Shown in pieces: positions 1 through 10,138 of a DNA stretch of 64,000 bases. The translations under genes were made by a program, and so were the position numbers. Source of the stretch: an uncultured Piscinibacter sp. (GTDB lineage Bacteria; Pseudomonadota; Gammaproteobacteria; Burkholderiales; Burkholderiaceae_C); NCBI RefSeq assembly GCF_937952055.1, contig NZ_CALFYO010000032.1, forward strand, positions 1 to 64,000. The letters run 5' to 3'. The notes under the pieces were generated by a model, which worked only from the letters and a program-made list of their open reading frames with translations, was not told the origin of the DNA and ran no database searches. Each line of letters starts with the position of its first letter. Position 1 is the stretch's first letter.

Positions 1-309
<309 letters not shown>

Positions 310-313
<4 letters not shown>

Positions 314-1704
314 GCCTCGATCACCTCGTCGAACTTGCGCACCCGGTAGCGGCGCAGCCGCAGCGAATCGGCCCAGAAGTCCTCGGGCAGGCCGGCCTTG
401 CGCTTGAGCGCGCCGAGGAACTCGGCGGGCGACGCGAGCTGCTCCCACACCTGCGGCAGGAAGGTGGCCCGCCGGCCGCGGTATTCCAGGATCACGCCGT
501 CGACGCCCGGCTGCATCGCCTGCAGCGCCTCGGCCTCGCTGGCCGCGGGCAGCACCTCGCTCGGCCCGATCAGCGAGACCTCGATCTCCAGCGCGGCGAA
601 CTCCTCCTCGTGCAGCGCCTCGAAGCGCGTGTCCTGGAAGGCCGCCGCCAGGGCGTGCAGGCGCACGTCGTGCTCGAGCGGGCGGCATGCCTCCAGCGTG
701 CCGATGCAGCCGCGCAGGCGACCGCCGAGGCGCAGCGTCACGAAGGTGGCACCGTGCTCGGCGAGCGCCGCATGGACGGGTTCCGGGCCGGTGGGCAGGC
801 GCAGCGCGTCGGCGATGGCGTTGCGGGCGCGGGTGAGCAACGCTCGGCCGAGCGCGTCGTCTCCGGTCCTTGCGCGGTCTTCGTCGTCCTGCGCTGACCT
901 CGGTTCGCGCGGCTCGAAGGCCATGGCGCAGTAGCCCACCACGCGCGAGCGGTCGCCGGCGGTGTCGCCCGAATTGCGCAGGTCGAGCAGGCGCGGTGCC
1001 AGACCGCGCTCTCGCGCAGCCAGCAGCGCGCCGGCCAGCGGCGTGGCGCCGCAGGCCTGGTGGTGGTCCAGCGTGGCATCCAGGCGCAGGATGGCCTCGA
1101 CCGTGTCGCGGTCGGTGGCCCGGGCGTGCTGGTAAGGCAGGTAGTGCGACAGGTCGGAGCTGATGACGATCAGCGTCTCGTCGCCGCCCCAGAGATGCGC
1201 CAGAACCTCGGCCACCTCGGCGGCGTCGGCACGCCCGACCACCAGCGGCACGAGCGTGAAGCGGTCGAGCACCGTCTGCAGGAAGGGCAGCTGGACCTCG
1301 AGCGAATGCTCCTGCGCGTGGGGCCGGTCGTCCGCCACCACCTGAGGCAGCGCCGCGAGGCTCGCCAGCGCTGCGCGGTCGATCGGCACCGCGCCGAGCG
1401 GCGTCTCGAAGGCGGCCGTCGTGGGCGCCGCGAGGCCGCGCAGGGGTACGCGATGGGCCGGACCGAGCAGCACCACGCGGCGGATGCGTTCCCGCCCGGC
1501 GGCCAGGGTCGCGTAGGCGTGGCCGGCCACCGGGCCGGAATAGATGTAGCCCGCGTGCGGCACCAGCAGCATCTTCGGCGCGACGGTCGGCACCGGCGTG
1601 CCGACGCCGTCGAGCGCCGAGGCCACCTCGGCGCGCAGCGCGCCCGGTGCCTGTGGGTAGAACTGGCCGGCGACCGCGGCCGGGCGGGTGGCGTCGTGAA
1701 GCAT
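310..1704 (-). CDS. amrB/amrA: Fused MEMO1-like / AMMECR1-like protein (AmmeMemoRadiSam proteins B and A)
   Basis: 464-residue two-domain protein. Residues about 1-265 are MEMO1-like: PHAGYIYSG, LGPAHRV and HHQACGATPL carry the two His and one Cys that match the iron ligands known from human MEMO1. Residues about 290-464 are AMMECR1-like with the hallmark LRGCIGTLEACRPL. In many genomes these are separate genes, so this is a fusion. The ATG at 1704 is chosen because GAGGAG lies about 11 nt upstream; a GTG eight codons earlier lacks such a site. It overlaps amrS by 4 nt and lies 71 nt after the P-loop kinase gene, as the likely tail of the long minus-strand operon. Biochemical role unknown. 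Confidence 0.92.
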
Positions 1705-1775
1705 GTCGGTCTGTCTCCTCCACTGCACATGGGACCTGCTGGGCGTACGTCAAGACCGCTGCGCTGGTTCCAGAC

Positions 1776-3335
1776 TCAGGTCCCCAAAGTGGGGCCGTCC
1801 GCCAGACTCGCGGCCAGCGCTTCGCAGCGAGCCTGCACCGTGGCGAGATCGGCATCCGTGTCCAGCGTGAGGCCGGCCTCCGCCGGCGCCACCGGTTCGC
1901 GCACGCGGAGCTGGAAGTCCAGCACCTCCAGCGTCGCATCGGAGGGGTCGCGGTCCGCCGCCATGCGCTGCGCGATGCGCCCGCGCAGCACCGCCTCCGG
2001 CGCCACGCACTCCACCAGCGAGAAGTCCGCGCCCTCGGCGGCGGCCAGCGCGCGCAGTTCGTCGCGCTCGTGGCGGCGCAGCGCGGCGGCATCGACGATG
2101 ACGTTCAGCCCGGCGCGCAGCAGGTCGCGCGCGATCGCTTGCAGGCGCGCATAGGTGCGCAGCGTCATCGTGCCGCCGTACAGGCGCTGCGCCTGCGCGG
2201 GCGTCGGCCGGGCGGTCAGCGGCACCTCGGCGAGGCGCTTGCGCTCGACGTCCGAGCGCACGCGCAGCGCGCCGAGCGGAGCCAGCAGCGCCAGCGCCAC
2301 CGTGCTCTTGCCCGAGCCGGACAGGCCGCTGGTGAGCACGAGACGCGGCTGCGCCCGGCGCATGCGGGACAGCGCCTCGGCCACGTGCAGGTCGCGCGCG
2401 AGCGCGCCGAGGGCCTGCGTGCGCGAGGCTTCGTCGGGCGCCTGCGTCGCGCGCAGTGCCGCCACCTGCGCCCGCACCATGGCGCGGTAGACGGCGAAGA
2501 AGGGCAGCAGCGCGAGCCCCTGGTGGTCGCCGCGCTGCTCCGCGTAGCCGCTGACGAAGCGCCAGGCCAGCCGCGGCAGGCCGTGCCGCCACAGGTCCAT
2601 GAAGGTGAAGGCGACGTCGGCCATCGTGTCGGTGTGGCGCAGCTCGGCGTTGAATTCGATGCCGTCGAAGGGCAGCGGCTCGCCGTCGACCATCACGATG
2701 TTGCCCAGGTGCAGGTCGCCGTGGCACTCGCGCACGCAGCCCTGCGCACGGCGCAGCGCCAGCAGCGGCGCGATGCGCTCGAACTCTTGTTCGGTCCAGT
2801 CGCGCAGGCGGCCGGAGGCATCGACGCCCGGCGCCGCGAAGTTGGCACGTGCCCAGGCGAGCACGCCTTGCGGATCGCCGTGGGCGGCGGGCGACGCCGG
2901 CAGCGCGGCGTGGAAGGCGGCGACGCGCCGCGCCAGAGCATCGATGTCCGCTTCGCCGAGCTGGCCACGCGACGCCAGCCGGTCGAGCAGCAGCTCGTTG
3001 TCGAAGCGGCGCATGCGCAGCAGCCAGTCGATCGCCGCGTTGCCCTCCTCCGGCTGGCCGACGCGCGGCGCCCGCGCCGGGCCGAGCACCGGCCGCACGT
3101 CCAGGTAGAGATCGGGGGCCGTGCGCCGGTTCAGGCGCAGTTCCTCCGCGCAGTCGTGCCGGCGGCGCTCGGCGGTGGAGAAGTCGAGGAAGCCCAGCGC
3201 CAGCGGCTTGCGCAGCTTGTAGGCGAACTCGCCGGCGAGCAGCAGCGTGGAGATGTGCGTCTCGATCAGCGCGCAGTCGGGCCCGAGCCCGCGCCGCAGC
3301 GCCGCCACCATCGCGCGGTGCTGTTCGAGCGTCAT
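1776..3335 (-). CDS. Aminoglycoside-phosphotransferase-like / P-loop kinase fusion protein
   Basis: About 519 residues in two parts. The N-terminal two thirds is an APH/choline-kinase fold: CHGDLHLGNIV near residue 215 is the catalytic loop, followed by PFDGIEFN supplying the metal-binding Asp. The C-terminal third is a P-loop kinase with Walker A GLSGSGKST near residue 345, similar to zeta-toxin or gluconate-kinase-like ATPases. This arrangement is common in proteobacteria, usually called a bifunctional aminoglycoside phosphotransferase/ATP-binding protein; its substrate is unknown and drug resistance should not be assumed. A GTG at 3350 is an alternative start that would leave 10 nt to the upstream hydrolase stop; neither start has a good ribosome site. 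Confidence 0.85.
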   Translation of the reverse strand: MTLEQHRAMVAALRRGLGPDCALIETHISTLLLAGEFAYKLRKPLALGFLDFSTAERRRHDCAEELRLNRRTAPDLYLDVRPVLGPARAPRVGQPEEGNAAIDWLLRMRRFDNELLLDRLASRGQLGEADIDALARRVAAFHAALPASPAAHGDPQGVLAWARANFAAPGVDASGRLRDWTEQEFERIAPLLALRRAQGCVRECHGDLHLGNIVMVDGEPLPFDGIEFNAELRHTDTMADVAFTFMDLWRHGLPRLAWRFVSGYAEQRGDHQGLALLPFFAVYRAMVRAQVAALRATQAPDEASRTQALGALARDLHVAEALSRMRRAQPRLVLTSGLSGSGKSTVALALLAPLGALRVRSDVERKRLAEVPLTARPTPAQAQRLYGGTMTLRTYARLQAIARDLLRAGLNVIVDAAALRRHERDELRALAAAEGADFSLVECVAPEAVLRGRIAQRMAADRDPSDATLEVLDFQLRVREPVAPAEAGLTLDTDADLATVQARCEALAASLADGPTLGT

Positions 3336-3360
3336 GTCGCGGGCCGTCACCCGCGCGAGG

Positions 3361-4302
3361 TTACAGCCCGTCGCGGGTGAAGCGCGCGACGATGGCGGCG
3401 AACCGGCCCGGCCATTGACGGATCGCAGTCTCGTCGCCGTCGAACACGCGCTTCAGGAAGGCCACCGACAGGGCGCGCGTGGCCTCCTTCACCTGCGGGT
3501 TGAGCGCGGCGCCGCCGGTGCCGCGCCGGTCGGTGAAGATGCTGTGCGAGCCGCCTTCGAACACCGCCAGCGCCTTGGCGCGGCTGCCGGTGGCCTCGAA
3601 CACCGAGACGCGGTCCTGCGCGCCCGAGTAGTAGCCCGGGATGCGGATGACGTCCTCGGTGGCGGTGACGTGCAGCGTGGGCACGGTGACGTTGGCGAGG
3701 ATGCGTGCCGGATCGCTCTCGCCGTAGAACGGCGGGGCGGAGAGGATGATGGCCGCCTTGATGCGCGGGTCGCGGAAGTCGACCAGCCGGCCCTGGCGCT
3801 CGACCTGCGCACCGGCGGCGAGCAGCGTGGTGTTGGCGCCGTAGGAGTGGCCGGCGGCGACGATGCGGTCGGCATCGATGCGGGTCGCCAGCGGTCCGGC
3901 CAGCAGGGTGTCGAGGGCGAAGCGCAGGTCGAGCACGCGGGCGATGGCCTCGCCGTCCTGTGCCGCGCTCTGCAGCCGCTCGACCAGCGAGAACGGGTTG
4001 CCCATCCACAGCGCCCGGTCACTGCCCACATGCTGCAGGTGCAGGCTGGCGTAACCCTGGCGGGCCCAGTGTTCGCCGAGGTAGCGGTAGCCCATGCGCG
4101 ATCCGCCGATGCCGTGGGAGAACACCACCAGCGGCACCGGCTGCGCCGCATCGGCCTGCACCGGCAGGTACAGCCGCACTGGCACCGGGCGCTGGCGGAC
4201 GTCGTCGTGCCACTCGAAGTCGAGCGTGCCGAATTCTCCCGCATGCGCCGCCGGCGCGAGGGCGGTGGCCAGCAGCAGGCCGAGGCAGTCGCGGCGCTTC
4301 AC
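3361..4302 (-). CDS. Exported alpha/beta hydrolase (PAF-acetylhydrolase / dienelactone-hydrolase-like)
   Basis: 313-residue alpha/beta hydrolase starting at a GTG that overlaps the stop of the RND permease gene (GTGA). The N-terminus KRRDCLGLLLATALAPAAHAG is a signal peptide, with a paired Arg that could allow Tat export. The oxyanion-side motif FSHGIGGSRMGYRYLGEHW, nucleophile elbow GHSYG and a late GGSHSIF histidine give a plausible Ser-Asp-His triad, so it is probably an active periplasmic esterase or lipase-like enzyme. Its natural substrate is unknown. Placement directly behind the permease gene may mean it acts on a compound handled by the pump, but this is inference. Confidence 0.85.
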   Translation of the reverse strand: MKRRDCLGLLLATALAPAAHAGEFGTLDFEWHDDVRQRPVPVRLYLPVQADAAQPVPLVVFSHGIGGSRMGYRYLGEHWARQGYASLHLQHVGSDRALWMGNPFSLVERLQSAAQDGEAIARVLDLRFALDTLLAGPLATRIDADRIVAAGHSYGANTTLLAAGAQVERQGRLVDFRDPRIKAAIILSAPPFYGESDPARILANVTVPTLHVTATEDVIRIPGYYSGAQDRVSVFEATGSRAKALAVFEGGSHSIFTDRRGTGGAALNPQVKEATRALSVAFLKRVFDGDETAIRQWPGRFAAIVARFTRDGL

Positions 4303-7300
4303 GGCTGGGCCTCCGTCGCGGGCAGAGCGGTCGCCGCATGGCGTCGCCGGTGCGCATGGCGGCCCACCCACTGCACCAAGTCGTCGACGAAGGTGAACAC
4401 CACCGGGATGACCAGCAGGCTGAGGAAGGTGCTGGTGATCAGGCCGCCGATCACCACGATCGCCATCGGGGCGCGGAAGCTCGGGTCCACGCCCAGGCCG
4501 ATGGCGATGGGCATCATGCCCGCGCCCATCGCGATGGTCGTCATGACGATCGGCCGCGCGCGCTTGCGGCAGGCGTCGAGCAGCGCCTCCCAGCGGTTCA
4601 GGCCGTGGTCGCGGCGCGCCAGGATCACGTAGTCGATGAGCAGGATCGAGTTCTTCGTCGCGATGCCCATCAGCATGATCAGGCCGATCATCGACGGCAT
4701 GGACAGCGAGGACTGCGTGATGAACAGCGCGAGGAAGGCGCCGGGGATCGACAGCACCAGCGCGGCCAGGATGGTCACCGGCTGCACGAAGTCCTTGAAC
4801 AGCAGCACCAGCACGACGTAGATGCAAAGCACCCCGGTGGCCATCGCCAGGCCGAAGCTGGCGAACAGCTCGGCCATCGCCTCGGCGTCGCCCACCGAGG
4901 TCTGGATCACGCCCGGTGGCAGGGTCTTCAGCGAGGGCAGCTCGAGCGCGTTCTTCTCGACCTCGCCGAGCGGCACGCCGTTGAGCTCGATCTCGAAGTT
5001 GACGTTGCGCAGCCGGTCGTAGCGGGCGATCTCGGCCGGGCCGGAGTCGATCGCCAGCGTCGCCACGTTGGACAGCGGCACCGGGCCGCGCGCACCGGGC
5101 ACCGGCAGGCGCGAGAGCAGGTCGATGTCGGCACGCGCGTCCTCGGCGAGCTTGACCACCACCGGCACCTGGCGCTGGCTGAGGTTCAGCTTGGGCAGGC
5201 CCTGGTCGTAGTCGCCGCTGGTGGCGATGCGCAGCGTGTCGGCGATGGCCGACGAGGTCACGCCCAGGTCCGCGGCACGTGCGAAGTCGGGCCGCACGAT
5301 CAGTTCGGGCCGCACCAGGCTGGCGGTGGAGGTCACCGCGCCGATGCCGGGAATGCTGCGCAGGTCGCGCTCCACCTTGGCGGCGTGTTCGCCGAGCGCA
5401 CGGCCGTCCTCACCGGCGAGCACCAGCACGTACTTCTCGCTGGAGGCGCCCAGGCCCACCTTGATCCGCGCGCCGGGCAGCACCGCCAGCGCCTCGCGCA
5501 GCTGGCCCTCGATGTCCTGCTTCGAGGTGCCCCGGCGGTCGTTGCGGTGCGTCATGTTGATGGTCAGCACCGCCTTGCGCACCTCGGGCACGCCGCCTGC
5601 CGCGAACGGGTCGGAGCCCGCGGCACCGCCACCGATGGCGGTGTAGACGAGCTTGACGTGCTCGTTGCTCTGCACGATCTCGCGCGCCTGCTCGGCAGCG
5701 GCGTAGGTCTCCTTCAACGTGCTGCCCGGCGGCAGTGTCACGGTCACCTGTGTCTGCGACAGGTCGTCCGGAGGGATGAAACCGGTGGGCAGGAGGGGCA
5801 CCAGCGCGAACGAGCCGGCGAAGAACACTGCGGCGCCGATCAGGGTCATGAAGCGGTGCTTCAGGCACCATCTTGCCCATCCCATGTAGATCGACAGCCA
5901 GCGCGGCTCCTTCTCCTCGTGCCGCGGCGGCTTGAGGAGGTAGGCGGCCATCATCGGCGTGAGCATGCGCGCGACGACCAGGGAGAAGAACACCGCGATC
6001 GCCGCCGTCCAGCCGAACTGCACGAAGAACTTGCCGGCCACGCCGCTCATGAAGGCGGTGGGCAGGAACACCGCGATCAGCGTGAAGGTCGTGGCGATCA
6101 CCGCCAGGCCGATCTCGTCGGCCGCCTCCATCGCCGCCTGGTAGGGCGTCTTGCCCATGCGCAGGTGGCGCATGATGTTCTCGATCTCGACGATGGCGTC
6201 GTCGACGAGGATGCCGACCACCAGCGACAGGCTGAGCAGCGTCACCACGTTGATGGAGAAGCCCATCAGCCACATGATGAAGAAGGTCGGGATGGCCGAC
6301 AGCGGCAGCGCCACCGCCGAGACGAAGGTGGCGCGCCAGTCGCGCAGGAACAGCCACACCACCAGCACCGCCAGCAGGGCGCCTTCGTAGAGCAGCTTCA
6401 TCGAGCCGTCGTAGTTCTCCTCGACGGGGTCGACGAAGTTGAAGGCCTCTGTGATGCTGATGTCCGGGTGCTCCGCCTGGAGCCTGGCCAGCGTGGCGCG
6501 CACGCCCTCGGTGACCTCGATCTCGCCGGCGCCGCGCGAGCGCACGATCTCAAATCCGACCACCGGCTTGCCGTCGAGGAGCGCGGCCGAGCGCGGCTCG
6601 GCCACGGTGTCGTGCACCTTGGCGACATGGTCGAGTCGGATGCGGCGGCCGTCGGACAGCGCCACCTCCAGTGCCGCCAGCTCCTCGGCCGACTGCACGG
6701 TGGCGATGGTGCGCACCGACTGCTCGGCGCCGCCGAGGTCGGCGCGCCCTCCGGAGGCTTCCTGCTGCACCTGGCGCAGCTGGCGCGAGATGTCCGCGGC
6801 GGTCGCGTTCAGGGCGAGCAGCCGCGCGGGGTCGAGTTCGACGCGCACCTCGCGCGTCACGCCGCCCACGCGCGACACCGCGCCGACACCGCGCACCGAC
6901 AGCATCGCCTTGGTGACCTGGTGGTCGACGAACCAGGACAGCGCCTCGTCGTCCATCTGCTTCGACGCCACCGTGTAGGTGAGGATGGGCGTGCCGGCGA
7001 GGTCGACCTTCTTGATCACCGGGTCGCGCAGGTCGGCCGGCAGGTCGGAGCGCACGCGCGCGACGGCGTCGCGCGTGTCGTCCAGCGCCTCCTGCGTCGG
7101 CTTCTCGAGGCGGAACTCGGCGGTGAGCGTGGCGGTGCCGTCCTGGATGGTGGCGTAGATGTGCTTGATGCCCTGCACCGCGGCCAGCGAGTTCTCGATC
7201 TTGCGTACCACCTCGGTCTCGAGCTGGCCCGGCGAGGCGCCAGGCAGCGAGGCGGTGACGGTGACCATCGGCAGGTCGATGTCGGGAAAGTTCTGCACCT

Positions 7301-7403
7301 TCATCGACCGGAAGCCGAGCAGGCCCGCCAGCGTGAGCATCACGAACAGCAGGAGCGCCGGGGTCGGGTTGCGGATCGACCAGGAGGAGACGTTGATCGC
7401 CAT
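4299..7403 (-). CDS. RND efflux transporter permease subunit (HAE1/AcrB-like)
   Basis: 1034 residues, the usual size for an AcrB-like inner-membrane permease. It begins with a short cytoplasmic segment and TM1 (ALLLFVMLTLAGLLGF), followed by the porter-domain signature FPDIDLPMVTVTASLPGASP, a second large periplasmic loop after TM7, and the central TM block with GILVDDAIVEIEN, where the Asp pair belongs to the proton relay. GLIMLMGIATKNSILLIDY in the C-terminal half is also family-typical. The protein should export hydrophobic or amphiphilic compounds together with the adaptor and outer-membrane factor encoded just upstream (12 and about 1,200 nt). Substrate not predictable. Confidence 0.95.
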   Translation of the reverse strand: MAINVSSWSIRNPTPALLLFVMLTLAGLLGFRSMKVQNFPDIDLPMVTVTASLPGASPGQLETEVVRKIENSLAAVQGIKHIYATIQDGTATLTAEFRLEKPTQEALDDTRDAVARVRSDLPADLRDPVIKKVDLAGTPILTYTVASKQMDDEALSWFVDHQVTKAMLSVRGVGAVSRVGGVTREVRVELDPARLLALNATAADISRQLRQVQQEASGGRADLGGAEQSVRTIATVQSAEELAALEVALSDGRRIRLDHVAKVHDTVAEPRSAALLDGKPVVGFEIVRSRGAGEIEVTEGVRATLARLQAEHPDISITEAFNFVDPVEENYDGSMKLLYEGALLAVLVVWLFLRDWRATFVSAVALPLSAIPTFFIMWLMGFSINVVTLLSLSLVVGILVDDAIVEIENIMRHLRMGKTPYQAAMEAADEIGLAVIATTFTLIAVFLPTAFMSGVAGKFFVQFGWTAAIAVFFSLVVARMLTPMMAAYLLKPPRHEEKEPRWLSIYMGWARWCLKHRFMTLIGAAVFFAGSFALVPLLPTGFIPPDDLSQTQVTVTLPPGSTLKETYAAAEQAREIVQSNEHVKLVYTAIGGGAAGSDPFAAGGVPEVRKAVLTINMTHRNDRRGTSKQDIEGQLREALAVLPGARIKVGLGASSEKYVLVLAGEDGRALGEHAAKVERDLRSIPGIGAVTSTASLVRPELIVRPDFARAADLGVTSSAIADTLRIATSGDYDQGLPKLNLSQRQVPVVVKLAEDARADIDLLSRLPVPGARGPVPLSNVATLAIDSGPAEIARYDRLRNVNFEIELNGVPLGEVEKNALELPSLKTLPPGVIQTSVGDAEAMAELFASFGLAMATGVLCIYVVLVLLFKDFVQPVTILAALVLSIPGAFLALFITQSSLSMPSMIGLIMLMGIATKNSILLIDYVILARRDHGLNRWEALLDACRKRARPIVMTTIAMGAGMMPIAIGLGVDPSFRAPMAIVVIGGLITSTFLSLLVIPVVFTFVDDLVQWVGRHAHRRRHAATALPATEAQP

Positions 7404-7415
7404 GGCACGCGCCCC

Positions 7416-8546
7416 TTACTTCGACGCGGTGTGATGAGCTGGTTCCGGCGCAGCGTCGACCACGCGCACCAGGTCGCCGTCGCCGAGGAAGCCGCCGCCG
7501 GCGGCGACCACGCGGGCGTTCCGGTCCAGGCCGCCGGTGATCTCGATGCGGTCCGCCCAGCGGCGGCCGATCGTCACCTTGGTCTGCGCGACCTTGGCGT
7601 CGGGGCCGACGCGCAGGACGTAGCTGAAGCCGTCGCGCAGCACCACCGCGCTCTGCGGCAGCGACAGGCCCGTGGCGTGGCCGATCTCGAACTCGCCGCG
7701 AGCGAACATGCCGGCGCGTGCGGCGCCGGGCTGCGGAAGGTCGACGTAGACGATGCCGTTGCGCGTGGCCGGGTCGACGGTGGGCCCGACCATGCGCAGC
7801 TTGCCGACGATGGGTGTGCCGCCTGCCGGCGTGACGCTGGCCGGAAGTCCGGGCTTGAGTTGCGCAAGGTCGGCCGCGGCCACTTCGGCGCGCCATTCGA
7901 GCCGGCCGCCGCGGATCAGGCGGAACAGTTCCTGCCCGGCCGGCAACACCGCGCCGACGGTGGCACTGCGCGCCGAGATGATCCCGTGGTCCGGCGCCAG
8001 CACCTGGGTCTGCGCCAGACGCAGCTGCTGCGTACGGGCGGCGGCGCGCTGCGCTTCCAGCCTGGCCTGCGCGGTGCGCTCGGCGGTGAGGTACTGGTTG
8101 ATTTGCTGGGCCGACAGCGCGCCGGTGCTCTGCAGGTCGCGGGCGCGCTGCGCGTTGGCGCTGGCTTCGGCCAGCGTGGCCTCGGCCTCGGCGACGGCGG
8201 CGCGCGTCTGCGCCAGCTCGGCTGCAAGGGTGTCGGCGGCGAAGGTGGCCAGCACCTGGCCGCGCTTGACCACGTCACCGACGTTCACGCGCACCTCGGC
8301 CAGGCGCAGCCCGTTGGCCTCGGTGCCGACGCTGGCCTCCTGCCAGGCGCTGATGTTGCCGTTGGCGGCGATCTTCAGCGGCACGGTGGTCTGCTGCGGC
8401 GAGGTGACGGTGACGGTCAGCGCCGGCTTGGCCGCGGCTGCGGATGCAGGCTTGTCGGCGGCATGCACGCTGAGCGTGACGAGCACGGCGGTGATGGCGA
8501 TGGCCAGCGGGGCGGCGACGAGAAGGATTCGGGTCGAGGTCGGCAT
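7416..8546 (-). CDS. RND efflux periplasmic adaptor (membrane fusion protein)
   Basis: 376 residues from the ATG at 8546. An N-terminal hydrophobic segment (ILLVAAPLAIAITAVLVTLSVHA) anchors or exports it. The lipoyl half-motifs flank a long Ala-rich alpha-helical hairpin (about residues 90-165, ARLEAQRAAARTQQLRLAQT), then beta-barrel and membrane-proximal domains. This is the standard HlyD/AcrA adaptor layout bridging inner-membrane permease and outer-membrane channel. A GTG fifteen codons upstream is possible but would place charged residues before the signal. It lies between the outer-membrane factor (60 nt) and the permease (12 nt), so it is the second structural gene of the efflux operon. 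Confidence 0.92.
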   Translation of the reverse strand: MPTSTRILLVAAPLAIAITAVLVTLSVHAADKPASAAAAKPALTVTVTSPQQTTVPLKIAANGNISAWQEASVGTEANGLRLAEVRVNVGDVVKRGQVLATFAADTLAAELAQTRAAVAEAEATLAEASANAQRARDLQSTGALSAQQINQYLTAERTAQARLEAQRAAARTQQLRLAQTQVLAPDHGIISARSATVGAVLPAGQELFRLIRGGRLEWRAEVAAADLAQLKPGLPASVTPAGGTPIVGKLRMVGPTVDPATRNGIVYVDLPQPGAARAGMFARGEFEIGHATGLSLPQSAVVLRDGFSYVLRVGPDAKVAQTKVTIGRRWADRIEITGGLDRNARVVAAGGGFLGDGDLVRVVDAAPEPAHHTASK

Positions 8547-8606
8547 GGTGGTGGTCTCGGAAGGGCGGCGGACCTTGTGGGTCTTGGGCACGGTGTCGAG
8601 GAAGTT

Positions 8607-10106
8607 TCAGCTGCGCGGCGGTGCGGTTGGATCGCCGGCGGACGAGCCGCTGCGGGCCTGTGGGTCGTCGGCGGTCCAGCCGCCGGGGGACTGCGAATCG
8701 TCGGCGACCCAGCCGCCGCCGAGGGCGCGGTACAGGGAGATCCAGGCGGCGACACGCTCGCGCTGCAGCTCGATCAGCGCGGCCTGCGCGGCCACGGCGC
8801 TGCGGCGCGCGTCTTCCAGCTCGAACAGACTGGCCAGGCCGCCCTTGTAGCGCGATTCGACGGCGCGGTAGGAGCGCTCGAAGCCTTCGGCGGCGGTGCG
8901 GGCGTCGTCGCCGCGCGCCGCGGTGCTGTGCAGCGCCACCAGCGCGTCTTCGACTTCGCGCACGGCTGTGCGCAGGCTTGCTGCGTAGTGTGTCGCCGCG
9001 GCCTCGTAGGCCGCCTGTGCAGCCTCGGCATGAGCGCGGCGCACGCCACCGTCGAACAGCGGCAGGCTCACGCTCAGCGGCCCGATGTTCCACAGCGTGC
9101 CGCTGGTGCTGACAGCGCCGCCTTCGAAGCGCGACGGCGTGATGGCACCTGCCAGCGCCACGCGCGGGTAGCGATGCGCGCGCGCCTGCGTGGCGTCGGC
9201 CGCGGCGGCGGCGAGTTCGCGTTCCGCGGCGGCCAGGTCGGGCCGCTGCGCGAGTGCTTGCGCCGGCACGTGAGCGACGCCGAGTTGCGCCGGTTGGGGC
9301 AATTGCGCCCGTCCGGGCTGCAGTTGGGCGCGCAGCCCGGGTTCCGGCATGGCGGTCAGCGCGACCAGCGACTTCACGGCCAGGTCGCACTGCGCGCGCT
9401 GCTGCGTGAGCGTGGCGCTGCCCTGCGCCGCACTGGCGCGGGCGAGGTCGGCGCTGGCGGGCGCCTGAAAGCCGGCGCTGGCGGCCAGCGCGGTCAGCCG
9501 CGCGGTCTCGGCGCGCGAAGCGGCATCGAACTCGGTCTGGGCGAGCTGCGCCTCGCAGGCGCGCAGCGCCAGGTATGCCGAGGCGGTCTCGGCGGCCACC
9601 GAGATGCGCGCGTCGTGCCACTGCGCCTGTGCGCCCTCCAGCCGTGCCTGGGCGGCATCTCGGCGGGCACCGCTGCCGCCGAAGAGGTCGATCTCCCAGG
9701 TGGCCTGCAGTCCCGCGCTGGCGAGGGTACCGACCGGGGCGCCGAGCTCGAGGCGGCCACGTGTTGCGCTGGCGCTGGCGTCCAGCGTCGGGCCGAGCGC
9801 CGCGCCGCCGGCCACGCGCGCGGCGCGTGCCTGCTCGATGCGCGAGCGGGCGTCGGCGATCGACGGGCTGGCGGCCTGGGCGGCGTCGATCAGCGCCGTG
9901 AGCAGCGGGTCGTTGAACTGCTGCCACCAGCGCTTCAGTTCGGCGCCGGGATCGGCGGCGGGCAGCGCAGCCTGCCACTGCGCCGCAGGCGTGGCCGGCA
10001 ACGGAGCGGGCAGGGCCGGCCCGAGGCTGGCGCAGCCGGCCAGCGCGAGCGTGGCGAGCGCCCCGGCCGCGACGGCACTGCGATGGGTGAGGGGGATTCC
10101 GGGCAT
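8607..10106 (-). CDS. Outer-membrane efflux lipoprotein (TolC/NodT family)
   Basis: 499 residues. The start at 10106 has AGGGAG about 9 nt upstream. A lipoprotein signal ends in LALAGC near residue 25, so the mature protein would be acylated at that Cys. The body shows two tandem outer-membrane-factor repeats rich in long amphipathic helices (for example LIDAAQAASPSIADARSRIEQ and the related AAQAAYEAAATHYAASLRT) and the NodT-type segment GLQATWEIDLFGG. It should form the trimeric outer-membrane duct for the adaptor and permease that follow. It is 32 nt after the tetR stop, so it is cotranscribed with its regulator. Confidence 0.93.
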   Translation of the reverse strand: MPGIPLTHRSAVAAGALATLALAGCASLGPALPAPLPATPAAQWQAALPAADPGAELKRWWQQFNDPLLTALIDAAQAASPSIADARSRIEQARAARVAGGAALGPTLDASASATRGRLELGAPVGTLASAGLQATWEIDLFGGSGARRDAAQARLEGAQAQWHDARISVAAETASAYLALRACEAQLAQTEFDAASRAETARLTALAASAGFQAPASADLARASAAQGSATLTQQRAQCDLAVKSLVALTAMPEPGLRAQLQPGRAQLPQPAQLGVAHVPAQALAQRPDLAAAERELAAAAADATQARAHRYPRVALAGAITPSRFEGGAVSTSGTLWNIGPLSVSLPLFDGGVRRAHAEAAQAAYEAAATHYAASLRTAVREVEDALVALHSTAARGDDARTAAEGFERSYRAVESRYKGGLASLFELEDARRSAVAAQAALIELQRERVAAWISLYRALGGGWVADDSQSPGGWTADDPQARSGSSAGDPTAPPRS

Positions 10107-10138
10107 GTTGTTGTTCTCCCTGGCGTGTGGCGTCGGGT

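Noticed and set aside
1647..3380. A 577-codon plus-strand open frame opposite the APH/P-loop kinase fusion
   Set aside because: Its product is Arg/Gln/His-rich without domains; the opposite strand has intact HGDLH and GSGKST motifs.
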